Of a stretch of DNA of 64,000 nt, positions 10,201 to 15,880 are shown piece after piece. A program made the position numbers and the translations under genes. Positions within the stretch are counted from its first letter, which is position 1. Each line of letters opens with the position of its first letter. The notes beneath the pieces are model-generated. The model was not told where the DNA came from, ran no database searches, and saw nothing but the letters and a program-made list of their open reading frames with translations. This DNA is from CAXQZM01 sp965229645 (lineage in GTDB: Bacteria > Pseudomonadota > Alphaproteobacteria > UBA7985), in assembly GCA_965229645.1 (NCBI GenBank), contig OZ245893.1, positions 1,550,001 to 1,614,000 on the forward strand. Reading direction: 5' to 3'.

Positions 10201-11384
10201 TCGCTGAACATTTTCTTCATGTCGGTAACGTTGGAGGTATCCCAGCCGCCTACGTCTTGATTGAAAGCAACGGCACCTTCAAACATTCCGCCCATGTCCG
10301 TGACATTGGAAGTCTCCCAACCACTGATATCTTCATTGAACTCAGAGGCTTGGAGGAAATAGTCCTCCATGTCTGTGATATTGCCCGTGTACCACTCGCC
10401 CGCCGAATAGGTCTGACCGTCAAGGGAAATGGCGTAAGACCCGTCTCCGCCAGCCCGGTTCGATCCAGCCGCGTCAAAATCGGCCTGACTGACCACCAGC
10501 TTGCCTGCGCACGCTCCTGACTGGCCGAGGAAACTTGCGCCGCCAGCCTCAACCTCGCAAGTCCTTACGATCGCGCCGTTCTGGCCCCAAACGGGCTTAT
10601 GCGCCTCAAGCCAAGCAAAACCCGCGTCCACATCAAAATTGTCTGGCTCTTCGGGAATTAGACGCACATCCCAGCGTGACAAATCCTGATCAAAGGAGCC
10701 CGCTTTGAAGAACATGTGGCTCATATCGACAACTTTGGACGTATCCCAATCACTGATGTCTTGGTTGAAAGCCTTTGCCGCGCGAAACATGGCGCCCATT
10801 TTGAACACCTTAGAGGTATCCCAATCGCCTATGTCTTGATTGAAAGAATCGGCGGCAAAGAACATCCAGTGCATGCGCGTGACGTTGGACGTATCCCAAC
10901 GCCCTATGTCTTGATTGAAGTTCCGCGCCGCAACGAACATGCCGAGCATGTTCTCAACCTTGGACGTGTCCCAATCCCCTATATCCTGGTTGAAAGACCT
11001 AGCGTAGCCGAACATGCCGCGCATATTGACAACGTTGGACGCATCCCAATCGCCTATGTCTTCGTTGAAGTCTTCTACGCCGTGAAAGTAACTCTCCATG
11101 TCACTAATGTTGCCCGTGTACCAATCTGCGGGAGTGTAGGCCTCGCCTTCGTAGGCCAGGGAAAAGGATCCATCCCCGCCCATGTCACTCGATCCAACCG
11201 AATCAAAATCAGCCTGACTTACAACAAGTTTGCCCGCGCACGCCCCCGACTGGCCCAGGAAACTCGCGCCGTCATCCGCGATCTGGCAGCCGATCTCGCC
11301 TGAATCGGCGACCCCCCGCTCTGCCAGGGCAAGCATTCCGATGAGGCCAGCAGCGGCAACGGCGCGTATCATTTTTGAGAACAT
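4287..11384 (-). CDS. Giant BspA/DUF285-Ig-like-Calx-beta surface protein with barrel-like C-terminus
   Basis: About 2365 aa. The start MFSKMIRAVAAAG at 11384 is preferred over one nine codons upstream because AAGGAAGGAA lies just before it and a signal peptide follows (cleavage near ALA-ER). Residues ~30-940 hold three modules. Each has a header (FLGQSGACAGKLVVSQADFD ... WYTGNI) followed by 25-residue DUF285 repeats of the form FNQDIGxWDTSNVxxMxxMF, 5, 9 and 9 full units plus a degenerate last unit. Residues ~955-1800 are nine Ig-like repeats of ~95 aa (FTVTATFSExVTGF ... GxVTVDVxAGVAxDxAGN). Residues ~1815-2030 hold two Calx-beta-like domains. Residues ~2040-2365 resemble an outer-membrane barrel with alternating strands and a terminal Phe. 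It is probably exported and surface-exposed, perhaps adhesive; this is inferred from architecture. Base composition is lower in GC than the neighbours. Confidence 0.85.
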   Translation of the reverse strand: MFSKMIRAVAAAGLIGMLALAERGVADSGEIGCQIADDGASFLGQSGACAGKLVVSQADFDSVGSSDMGGDGSFSLAYEGEAYTPADWYTGNISDMESYFHGVEDFNEDIGDWDASNVVNMRGMFGYARSFNQDIGDWDTSKVENMLGMFVAARNFNQDIGRWDTSNVTRMHWMFFAADSFNQDIGDWDTSKVFKMGAMFRAAKAFNQDISDWDTSKVVDMSHMFFKAGSFDQDLSRWDVRLIPEEPDNFDVDAGFAWLEAHKPVWGQNGAIVRTCEVEAGGASFLGQSGACAGKLVVSQADFDAAGSNRAGGDGSYAISLDGQTYSAGEWYTGNITDMEDYFLQASEFNEDISGWETSNVTDMGGMFEGAVAFNQDVGGWDTSNVTDMKKMFSDAIFFDQDIGGWDTSRVENMDDMFSSARRFNQDIGAWDTSNVESMGGMFFFAEAFNQDLSDWNTSSVTHMNYMFSSAAAFNQDISSWDTSNVEDMRQMFSNALVFDQDLASWNTSKVRDMQGAFKNAVSFNQDIGGWDTSKVANMRWMFEDAAAFNQDIGGWDTSLVSNMDSMFENARAFVQDLSMWDVRLISEAPDSFDAGTSASWLASHKPVWGQSGATASTNTCEVEADGASFLGQSGACAGKLVVSQADFDAAGSNRAGGDGSYAISLDGQTYSAGEWYTGNITDMEDYFLQASEFNEDISGWETSNVTDMGGMFEGAVAFNQDVGGWDTSNVTDMKKMFSDAIFFDQDIGGWDTSRVENMDDMFSSARRFNQDIGDWDTSNVESMRTMFHFAEAFNQDIGDWNTSSVTHMNYMFSSAAAFNQDISSWDTSNVEDMRQMFSNALVFDQDLASWNTSKVRDMQGAFKNAVSFNQDIGGWDTSKVANMRWMFEDAAAFNQDIGGWDTSLVSNMDSMFENARAFVQDLSMWDVRLISEAPDSFDAGTSASWLDVHKPNWSQSSVALALSSDAVGPVAAAFTVLAEFTESVTGFDVTDVQVSNGRVDNFQGSGAAYSFDVTPISNGDVTVDVGAGVAQDAVGNGNEAAASLVMTADLDGSTLDLSTTASNPVAGEFTVTATFSESVTGFELDDVVVGNGTADNFSGSGASYSFDVTPTSDGEVTVDVAAGVAFDGAGNGNAAAAQLSRTADMTAPTVSLTTLADGPFSGIFSVTVTFSEPVTGFGLSDVFVSNGTLSNLLGSGSIYTFNLTPEDDGDVTVDVVAGVAFDSAGNGNAAAAQLVREADLTAPTVGLATSGNSDVVGGVFTVTATFSEAVTGLELADIVVVNGTVSNFVGVSSLEYNFDVTPASTGDVTVDVAAGVAVDSAGNSNIAASTLRVTADLQAPTVVLDTGADDFVSGTFTVTATFSQAVTGFDAGDVVVTNASLDQFTGSGASYSFDVTPISDGVVTVDVAAGAAQDGAGNATAAAAQLTRTADLTVPTVTLQTSSPEPVGGTFSVTAEFSEEVSDFALDDLILTNAVGTNLVGSGKVYSFNVTPAATGTVTILVAEEGVQDRAGNGNEASDQLSVTADLTSPTVSLATSATSPVGTTFSVSATFSEDVTDFDSSDVEVINGSLGNFSGSGRNYSFDITPQGNGEVTVDVGAGVAQDAAGNGNAAATPLSLTADLDGSTLGLSTTASNPVAGEFMVTATFSESVTGFELNDIVVGNGTADNLQGAGADYSFVVTPISDGEVTVDVAAGVAVDPAGNGNFAAEILSIEADMTAPTVSLTTAEDSVSDTFELMALFSENVVGFEESDIVIVNGSVDAGTLVTLDGSAYAFDVRPDGNGDITVEILAGAAQDAARNPSAASQTLVVSYDAPSPALVVAQSDLSLVEGTSETLTLALASAPTSDVIVTLRSSDVDAVELTPSELIFTAENWDTVQSAMASALDNSDLGSNSVTVALSVSSADGYFDNLEDQMLAITVTDDDTAALVLGAENLTMAQGESATLTLALSARPSAEVSVAIASTDANAIAVSPTVVVFAPEVWDRPQSITLTALESGASDDLDVLLDFVALGAEFDGLNETVLVTVEGQVVEEDASDTGAVISSMATSEVMGTQMGNVINDAIGAGVSSAGSLPSANGLASAVDAGGADTFDPNAYNRLSVLSSREASNGFTLVDWFSVGLSKASLDAELSGDGTYAYALIGQEMSKTASAVGGLVYGLETSSWEYDSETDVDRTGFSVGYYRAQIRGGLTYSGSAILTLSQNDFVNNDGATGDALSTRWILKGGISGSRALGDRGARLKPYADLMYATEALDAFTFSDSTTSRESSANMGRLGLGLEYATAPTASGSRLLVRGELSQVFGSDDITLSDGTVYSPNEDPVGSVTFGWITRSGADTTAQIELTFGELGNDEAEEIRLDGTVDRRF
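8546..10547 (-). repeat. 1035-bp tandem duplication inside the giant gene
   Basis: Two near-identical units, about 8546-9512 and 9581-10547, are offset by exactly 1035 bp (345 codons), so the frame is kept. Most differences cluster near 9020-9065 against 10055-10100, where ESMRTMF is replaced by ESMGGMF. The third, N-terminal module (10560-11300) is clearly older and shorter. Confidence 0.9.
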
Positions 11385-11409
11385 AAGACGTTCCTTCCTT
11401 CCATCTAAC

Positions 11410-11438
11410 AATTAAGCATACCTCAAAATCCATATCAA
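11410..11438 (-). promoter_or_regulatory. Putative sigma-70 promoter of the giant gene
   Basis: On the minus strand, TTGATA (11433-11438) and TTAATT (11410-11415) are separated by 17 bp, with the ATG about 26 bases downstream of the -10. The -35 box touches the insertion sequence's target duplication (11438-11447), so the core promoter seems to have survived while everything upstream was displaced. Confidence 0.5.
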
Positions 11439-11447
11439 GCCCTCTGG

Positions 11448-12632
11448 CAGGGCAATCGCACTTCAAAATCCTTGAATGAGTGTCTTTAAGAACTCGTTGC
11501 TCCATCCCGCGCGTTTGAACTTGACGCGATTTGAGGACTTGTCGTTGTTAGCCTTTATGATGTTCAAAGCAATGCGCCGTAAGGTAGCAAAATTTGCAGG
11601 TGCGTTGCCCTTTCTCGCACGATGGAAGTCCTCGTTCATCACGACATCTAGGGACCAATGTAAACTATTTTCAATCTGCCAATGACCACGGATGAGATCA
11701 GCAGTATCCTGAGCGTTGCTCTGCTTTGACATAAGATAAATCCGCTCTTCTTGGCTAACTTTCCCATCAACTTCACGCTTATACAACACGTGGACGAAAG
11801 CAGAAAGGTGGGGCCAATTATGGGTTTGTGTCACATAATCTGGGACTTCATAAACTCTATAGCGGCGCTCCTCAATACGGCCGTGGTCAGCATCTGTGGA
11901 ACTGTACTCATTCGCCCAAATCGTTTGTGGGTCTGCAATAAAGGTCTGAATATCGTTCATCAACCCCTTCTGGTTGGCCCTGAGTTGTATGCAATACTCT
12001 GCACCTTGAGCGGCGATCAGTTCGCAGGTCTCGCGTTGGCAGTGCAGGGCGTCGGCGGTAAGAGTGATACCACGAATATCAAGCAAACTCACGCAGCGCT
12101 AAAATCTCACTGCCTGCCTTAGCGCTTTGAGTAATACCAAGACTTAACCGCGCTCCATGGGCAAACGCCGTGACCAGGTTAAGGTTTGACTTCTTGGCAG
12201 CTTTATCAAAGCTCCCACGCAACTCCTTACCATCAATAGCAACGGCCTTTTGCTTTTCATCAGTGTTTGCAAAGTCAGCTCGAAATTTTTCAAAAAACGC
12301 CTGAAAACTGTCTGGCTTCATCAACTGAAACAGGCGTGAAAATGCGTCGTGACTGGGTAAACCCAGAGGAAGCTCCAGAAACTCGCGCAAAAAATCCTCC
12401 TTGCTGCGAGCAAAATGTTCCATGTCCACTGCGGTTTCACCCCCACATAGGGCGCACAAAAGGCTTATCGTCATCAAGTCGCAGAACTTGTGACGAGGGG
12501 CATTGCTCGTGCGAGGATCATCTAACTCGTTGAAATAATTGACTAGTAAGGGCATGTGTCGGCTCCATCTCGTGATGGAGACCGCCGAGTCCCTTTAGAA
12601 CAAATTGTCAACTCTCAAGTGCGATTCCCCTG
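11448..12632 (-). mobile_element. ISAs1-family insertion sequence (1185 bp) with 10-bp target duplication
   Basis: The ends are inverted repeats beginning CAGGGCAATCGCACTT (left) and CAGGGGAATCGCACTT (right, read inward). Both flanks carry the identical 10-mer AGCCCTCTGG (11438-11447 and 12633-12642). CAGGG ends and 8-10 bp duplications are typical of the ISAs1 family, and the transposase inside belongs to it. The perfect duplication suggests a recent insertion. It lies 63 bp upstream of the giant gene's start codon. Confidence 0.93.
11463..12555 (-). pseudogene. ISAs1-family transposase, frameshifted
   Basis: Two overlapping frames together make a ~363-aa ISAs1 transposase. The first (12079-12555) has the N-terminal domain and AIDGKELRGSFDKA, holding the first catalytic Asp. 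The second (11463-12092) begins within VSLLDIRGITLTADALHCQ (second Asp region) and contains the GHWQIENSLHW block with the Glu. The join near 12085 needs a single +1 shift: ALRE-F-A-stop in one frame, LLDIRG in the next. ISAs1 elements are not known to need frameshifting, so this is probably an inactivating indel; a sequencing error is the alternative. Confidence 0.85.
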
Positions 12633-12681
12633 AGCCCTCTGGATAAAATTATGGCTTCAAGTGCGACCAAAAACCACAGCT

Positions 12682-12739
12682 TATGCCAGCGGCGACCCAG
12701 AATGACTCTTATGTTCGCTGGTACTAAGGGCCGCGACTG
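12682..12739 (+). repeat. Partial family-A repeat
   Basis: It matches the end of a full family-A element: ATGCCAGCGGCGAC, AATGACTCTTATG, TTCGCTGGTA, then AAGGGCCGCGACTG before similarity stops. It lies between the ISAs1 element and the MaoC gene and may overlap the MaoC promoter. Confidence 0.65.
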
Positions 12740-12808
12740 TTGCAATCTGATTACAACGCCCTCCAAACCCCCTGCCATTTGTCACACACTTGCCCTAAGG
12801 CCCCTGCC

Positions 12809-13279
12809 ATGGACTTAAACCCTCTCCTCCAAACCGAACGGGCGAAAATCGGTACACTGATCGGCAAATCGCATTGGTTTCCCTTGGATCAAGCGCGCAT
12901 CACGGCCTTTGCGAACGTGACGGGTGATCATCAGTTTATTCATGTCGATGAAGCCGCGGCCGCGAAGGGGCCGTTTGGGACGACCGTTGCCCATGGGTTT
13001 TTGACCCTCGCGCTTACCGCCGCCATGGCGCCTGACGCCATTGCGCGGCTGCCTGGGCAAACTTTGTTCATCAACTACGGTTTTGAGAAAATACGGTTCT
13101 TGACGCCCGTTCGGGCGGGCGAACGGGTGCGGGGGCACTTTACCCTCATCGACGCGCGGTTGCGCGGACCTCACCAAATTCTGCATACCTTCGAAACGGT
13201 CGTGGAGTTGGAGGGGTCGGACAAGCCTGCTTTGGTCGCGACTTGGCTGTCCTTGGCAGTATTTGAGGAACCGACCTGA
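12809..13279 (+). CDS. MaoC family dehydratase
   Basis: A 156-aa hot-dog-fold protein. The hydratase signature is visible as FANVTGDHQFIHVDEAAAA (catalytic Asp and His) followed by PFGTTVAHGFLTLAL. It should hydrate or dehydrate an acyl thioester; NodN-like members of this length are common in alphaproteobacteria. The ATG at 12809 is chosen by alignment length, since the longer frame only adds repeat-derived sequence. Its TGA overlaps the ATG of the sugar kinase gene (ATGA-type junction), so the two are co-transcribed although no shared pathway is obvious. Confidence 0.9.
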   Translation: MDLNPLLQTERAKIGTLIGKSHWFPLDQARITAFANVTGDHQFIHVDEAAAAKGPFGTTVAHGFLTLALTAAMAPDAIARLPGQTLFINYGFEKIRFLTPVRAGERVRGHFTLIDARLRGPHQILHTFETVVELEGSDKPALVATWLSLAVFEEPT

Positions 13280-14208
13280 TGCCCCAGGTTTTGGTCTTTG
13301 GCGAAAGTCTGATCGACCTTATCCAAACAGGAGAGGAGACGCCCGCAGGCAACCCCACCTACGCCGCCTGCCCTGGCGGGTCGCCCTACAACGCCGCCCT
13401 GGCCCTGGCGCGTCAAGGGATCGACGTCGGCTACGCCTGCCCGCTGTCCATCGATGCTTATGGCGATCAACTGCTGGCGCGGCTCGCGGACTTTGGCGCC
13501 GCCTACGCCTATCCTGCACGGGTCGCCAACCCCAGCGCTCTGGCCGTGGTTAGTTTTGTCGAAGGCCAACCCGCTTACCAATTTTACCGCCAAGACGTCG
13601 CCGACCGCGCCGTAGATCGCGCGAGCCTTGCCCGCATACCCCGACCCGATTGGGTCCAAATCGGCGGCTTGGCGCTGTGTCCCAAGACCGACGCCGCGCT
13701 GTGGCTGGACCATATGAAAGCTCTCAAGCAGGCGGGGACAAAAATTTCACTGGACCCGAACGTAAGGGCCGGATTTGTCGAAGATCGGGACGCCTATCAA
13801 ACCGTGCTCAGCGCCCTCTGCGCCCTCGCCACTGTCGTCAAACTTTCTGATGAGGACGCGGAGTTTCTGTTTCCTAGCGCGGACCCGATCGCGACCCTCC
13901 GTGACTTGGGCGTTCCCCTCGTTGCCCTGACGCGCGGGGCGCAGGGCGCGGTTCTGTCGGATGGAACGCACCGCGAAGAAATTGCCGCGCAACGGGCCGA
14001 ACCTTTGGGCGATACGGTCGGCGCGGGCGATACCTTTGGGGCGGCCCTGCTCGCGCGTCTCTTGCAGGGCGAAACGGACTTGCGCGCACTTGGCACCTAC
14101 GCAGCAACGGCGGCGCGCTTGACCTGCCAGCAAGTCGGATGCCTACCGCCCACCGCCGCCGAAACGCGGTCGGCGGTCGAGGGCCAAAGCGTTGCCAACT
14201 CAGTTTGA
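13279..14208 (+). CDS. PfkB-family carbohydrate kinase (fructokinase-like)
   Basis: A 309-aa ribokinase-fold sugar kinase. The N-terminal motif GGSPYNAALALARQG binds substrate, and the C-terminal signature DTVGAGDTFGAAL contains the catalytic Asp and anion hole. FGESLIDLI at the start is typical of bacterial fructokinases, so phosphorylation of fructose or a related ketose is the best guess. It overlaps the MaoC stop codon. It converges with the MttB-family gene, with only 7 bp between the stops. Confidence 0.88.
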   Translation: MPQVLVFGESLIDLIQTGEETPAGNPTYAACPGGSPYNAALALARQGIDVGYACPLSIDAYGDQLLARLADFGAAYAYPARVANPSALAVVSFVEGQPAYQFYRQDVADRAVDRASLARIPRPDWVQIGGLALCPKTDAALWLDHMKALKQAGTKISLDPNVRAGFVEDRDAYQTVLSALCALATVVKLSDEDAEFLFPSADPIATLRDLGVPLVALTRGAQGAVLSDGTHREEIAAQRAEPLGDTVGAGDTFGAALLARLLQGETDLRALGTYAATAARLTCQQVGCLPPTAAETRSAVEGQSVANSV

Positions 14209-14215
14209 TCCACCG

Positions 14216-15715
14216 CTAAGTAGGCTCTGCGCCCCCTTCCGCCGTTCGGCGCGCAGCGAAGTCTTGCATCTTTTCGATCTGGGTTTGGTTCTGCTGGGGC
14301 GGCTCGGCCTTGGCGAGAATATCTTGCCAGATGCGCGTTGCGCGCGTGCTGGTATCGGGGCTGCCCCGCTCGGTCCACTGCTCAAAATTGGCGGTCTCAA
14401 ACACCAGGGGGTCGTAAAACGCATCGCGATAGCGGGCAAGCGTATGGGCGGTCCCGAAAAAATGCCCGCCTGGGGCCACGTCTTGGATCGCCTCCAGGCC
14501 CAGCGTCGCAGGTTCGGCCTCGACGGTTTGGCACAACTCGGCGACCATGGTCAGCATTTCGGTATCGGTGATCAGCTTCTCATAGCCCAAGCACAGACCG
14601 CCCTCGAGCCAGCCCGCCGCGTGCAAAATAGCGTTGGCCCCGCCCATGAGGCAACCCCACAGCGCCAGTTGGGTTTCGTGGGCGCCTTGCGCGTCGCTTA
14701 GGTTGGCGGCGGTTCCCGTGGCGCTGCGCCAGGGCAGGCCGATATGGCGTGCCAACTGGCCCGCGCCCGCGCTGGCGCGAAAATGCTCGGGCGTGCCAAA
14801 GGCAGGCGCGCCCGAGCGCATGGAAACGTTGGAGGTGAAGGTGCCGTAGAGGATCGGCGCGCCAGGGCGCGCGAGTTGGGCGATACAAATGGCGGCCAAA
14901 GCCTCGGCATGGGAGAGGGTCAAAGCCCCCGCCACGGTGATCGGCGCCATGGCCCCCATGAGGGTAAAGGGGGTGACGATGATCATTTGCCCCGCCCGCG
15001 CAAAGTCCATCAGGCCCTGGGCCATGGGAACGTCGATCTGCCGGGGCGAGTTGGTGTTGATCACGGTGAAACAGTGCGGCTCCGCCTCAAACGCCGCCCG
15101 ATCCAGGCCCCGCGCCAGCGCGATCATGTCGAAACAATCGCGCACTTGCGCCGCACCACGGGCATAGATGCAGGGCGGCTTGCGGCTATGGACCAACTTG
15201 ATTTCCGTCATCTGCAAGTGTCGCAACGCGGGAGGAACATCTTGGGGTTCCACCAGCAAGGGCGCCACATGCAAAACGTCAAAGGCCTCAACCAGTTGGG
15301 TCAGCTCGCGAAAGTCCTGGATGCTGCCCGGTCGGCGACCGCGGACAGCATCTTCGGCATTTGGCGCCGCGGCGCCAGCGGAAAAAAACAGGCTGCGCGC
15401 GTGAATCGGAAGGTCTTGGGCAGGCGTCGCCCCCTTCAGAGTGCAGGCCTTGGGCGCGCTTGCCAGGGTTTCTGCAACCAGATCCGAACCGATGAACACC
15501 ATGTTATCGTCAAGGCGCGCACCCGCGCCCTGCAACAAGGCCCGCGCAGGCGCGGACAGCACGCGGATTCCTGATTCTTGCAACAGCGCCAGCGCGCTGG
15601 CGTGCAGATGGGCGATATAGTCGGCGCTAAACGGTTCGTAGGGCGTGAACGGGTTGGTCAAAGGCCCGTAGGATTTGGTAATCGCTGTGGGCGGAGATTT
15701 GCGGCGGGACGGCAT
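14216..15715 (-). CDS. Trimethylamine methyltransferase (MttB) family protein
   Basis: A 499-aa protein of the MttB superfamily. Its frame has no in-frame amber codon, so it belongs to the non-pyrrolysine branch, whose studied members demethylate quaternary amines such as glycine betaine by transfer to a corrinoid protein. Visible family blocks include GSIQDFRELTQLVEAFDVLH, ATGTAANLSDAQGAHE and NAILHAAGWLEGGL. No corrinoid protein, MtbA or reactivase gene is nearby, so the acceptor is unknown. It is divergent from the molybdopterin oxidoreductase operon, with 165 bp between starts. Confidence 0.85.
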   Translation of the reverse strand: MPSRRKSPPTAITKSYGPLTNPFTPYEPFSADYIAHLHASALALLQESGIRVLSAPARALLQGAGARLDDNMVFIGSDLVAETLASAPKACTLKGATPAQDLPIHARSLFFSAGAAAPNAEDAVRGRRPGSIQDFRELTQLVEAFDVLHVAPLLVEPQDVPPALRHLQMTEIKLVHSRKPPCIYARGAAQVRDCFDMIALARGLDRAAFEAEPHCFTVINTNSPRQIDVPMAQGLMDFARAGQMIIVTPFTLMGAMAPITVAGALTLSHAEALAAICIAQLARPGAPILYGTFTSNVSMRSGAPAFGTPEHFRASAGAGQLARHIGLPWRSATGTAANLSDAQGAHETQLALWGCLMGGANAILHAAGWLEGGLCLGYEKLITDTEMLTMVAELCQTVEAEPATLGLEAIQDVAPGGHFFGTAHTLARYRDAFYDPLVFETANFEQWTERGSPDTSTRATRIWQDILAKAEPPQQNQTQIEKMQDFAARRTAEGGAEPT

Positions 15716-15783
15716 GGGGTGCCTATGACCCGACCGCGGTCGTTTGGGAAGACAAGAACCGCAGAAACTTCATTTGAGGCAAC

Positions 15784-15812
15784 TTGATTAAGGCCCCTCG
15801 CCTTTGTATTCA
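15784..15812 (+). promoter_or_regulatory. Putative promoter of the soeABC-like operon
   Basis: TTGATT (15784-15789) and TATTCA (15807-15812) are separated by 17 bp and lie 68 bp upstream of the first gene. The spacing is good and the boxes are moderate. No other candidate stands out in the gap to the divergent mttB-like gene. Confidence 0.4.
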
Positions 15813-15880
15813 AATGGTCGAATGGCTGCAAAGACGGTGGTGCCCGCCCCTGTCTCAAGGCCCCCAATCTAAGGCTTCCC

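Noticed and set aside
8922..10520. Two 187-aa plus-strand open frames that resemble each other, antisense to the giant gene
   Set aside because: Their periodicity and mutual identity come from the DUF285 repeats and the 1035-bp duplication on the minus strand; they have no independent protein features.
8546..11300. Possible CRISPR-like periodic repeats
   Set aside because: The ~75-bp period is the codon image of 25-residue BspA repeats in an open frame; there are no constant repeats with unique spacers.
14216..15715. Pyrrolysine-containing MttB
   Set aside because: The frame is continuous with no internal TAG, and no pyrrolysine genes are present.
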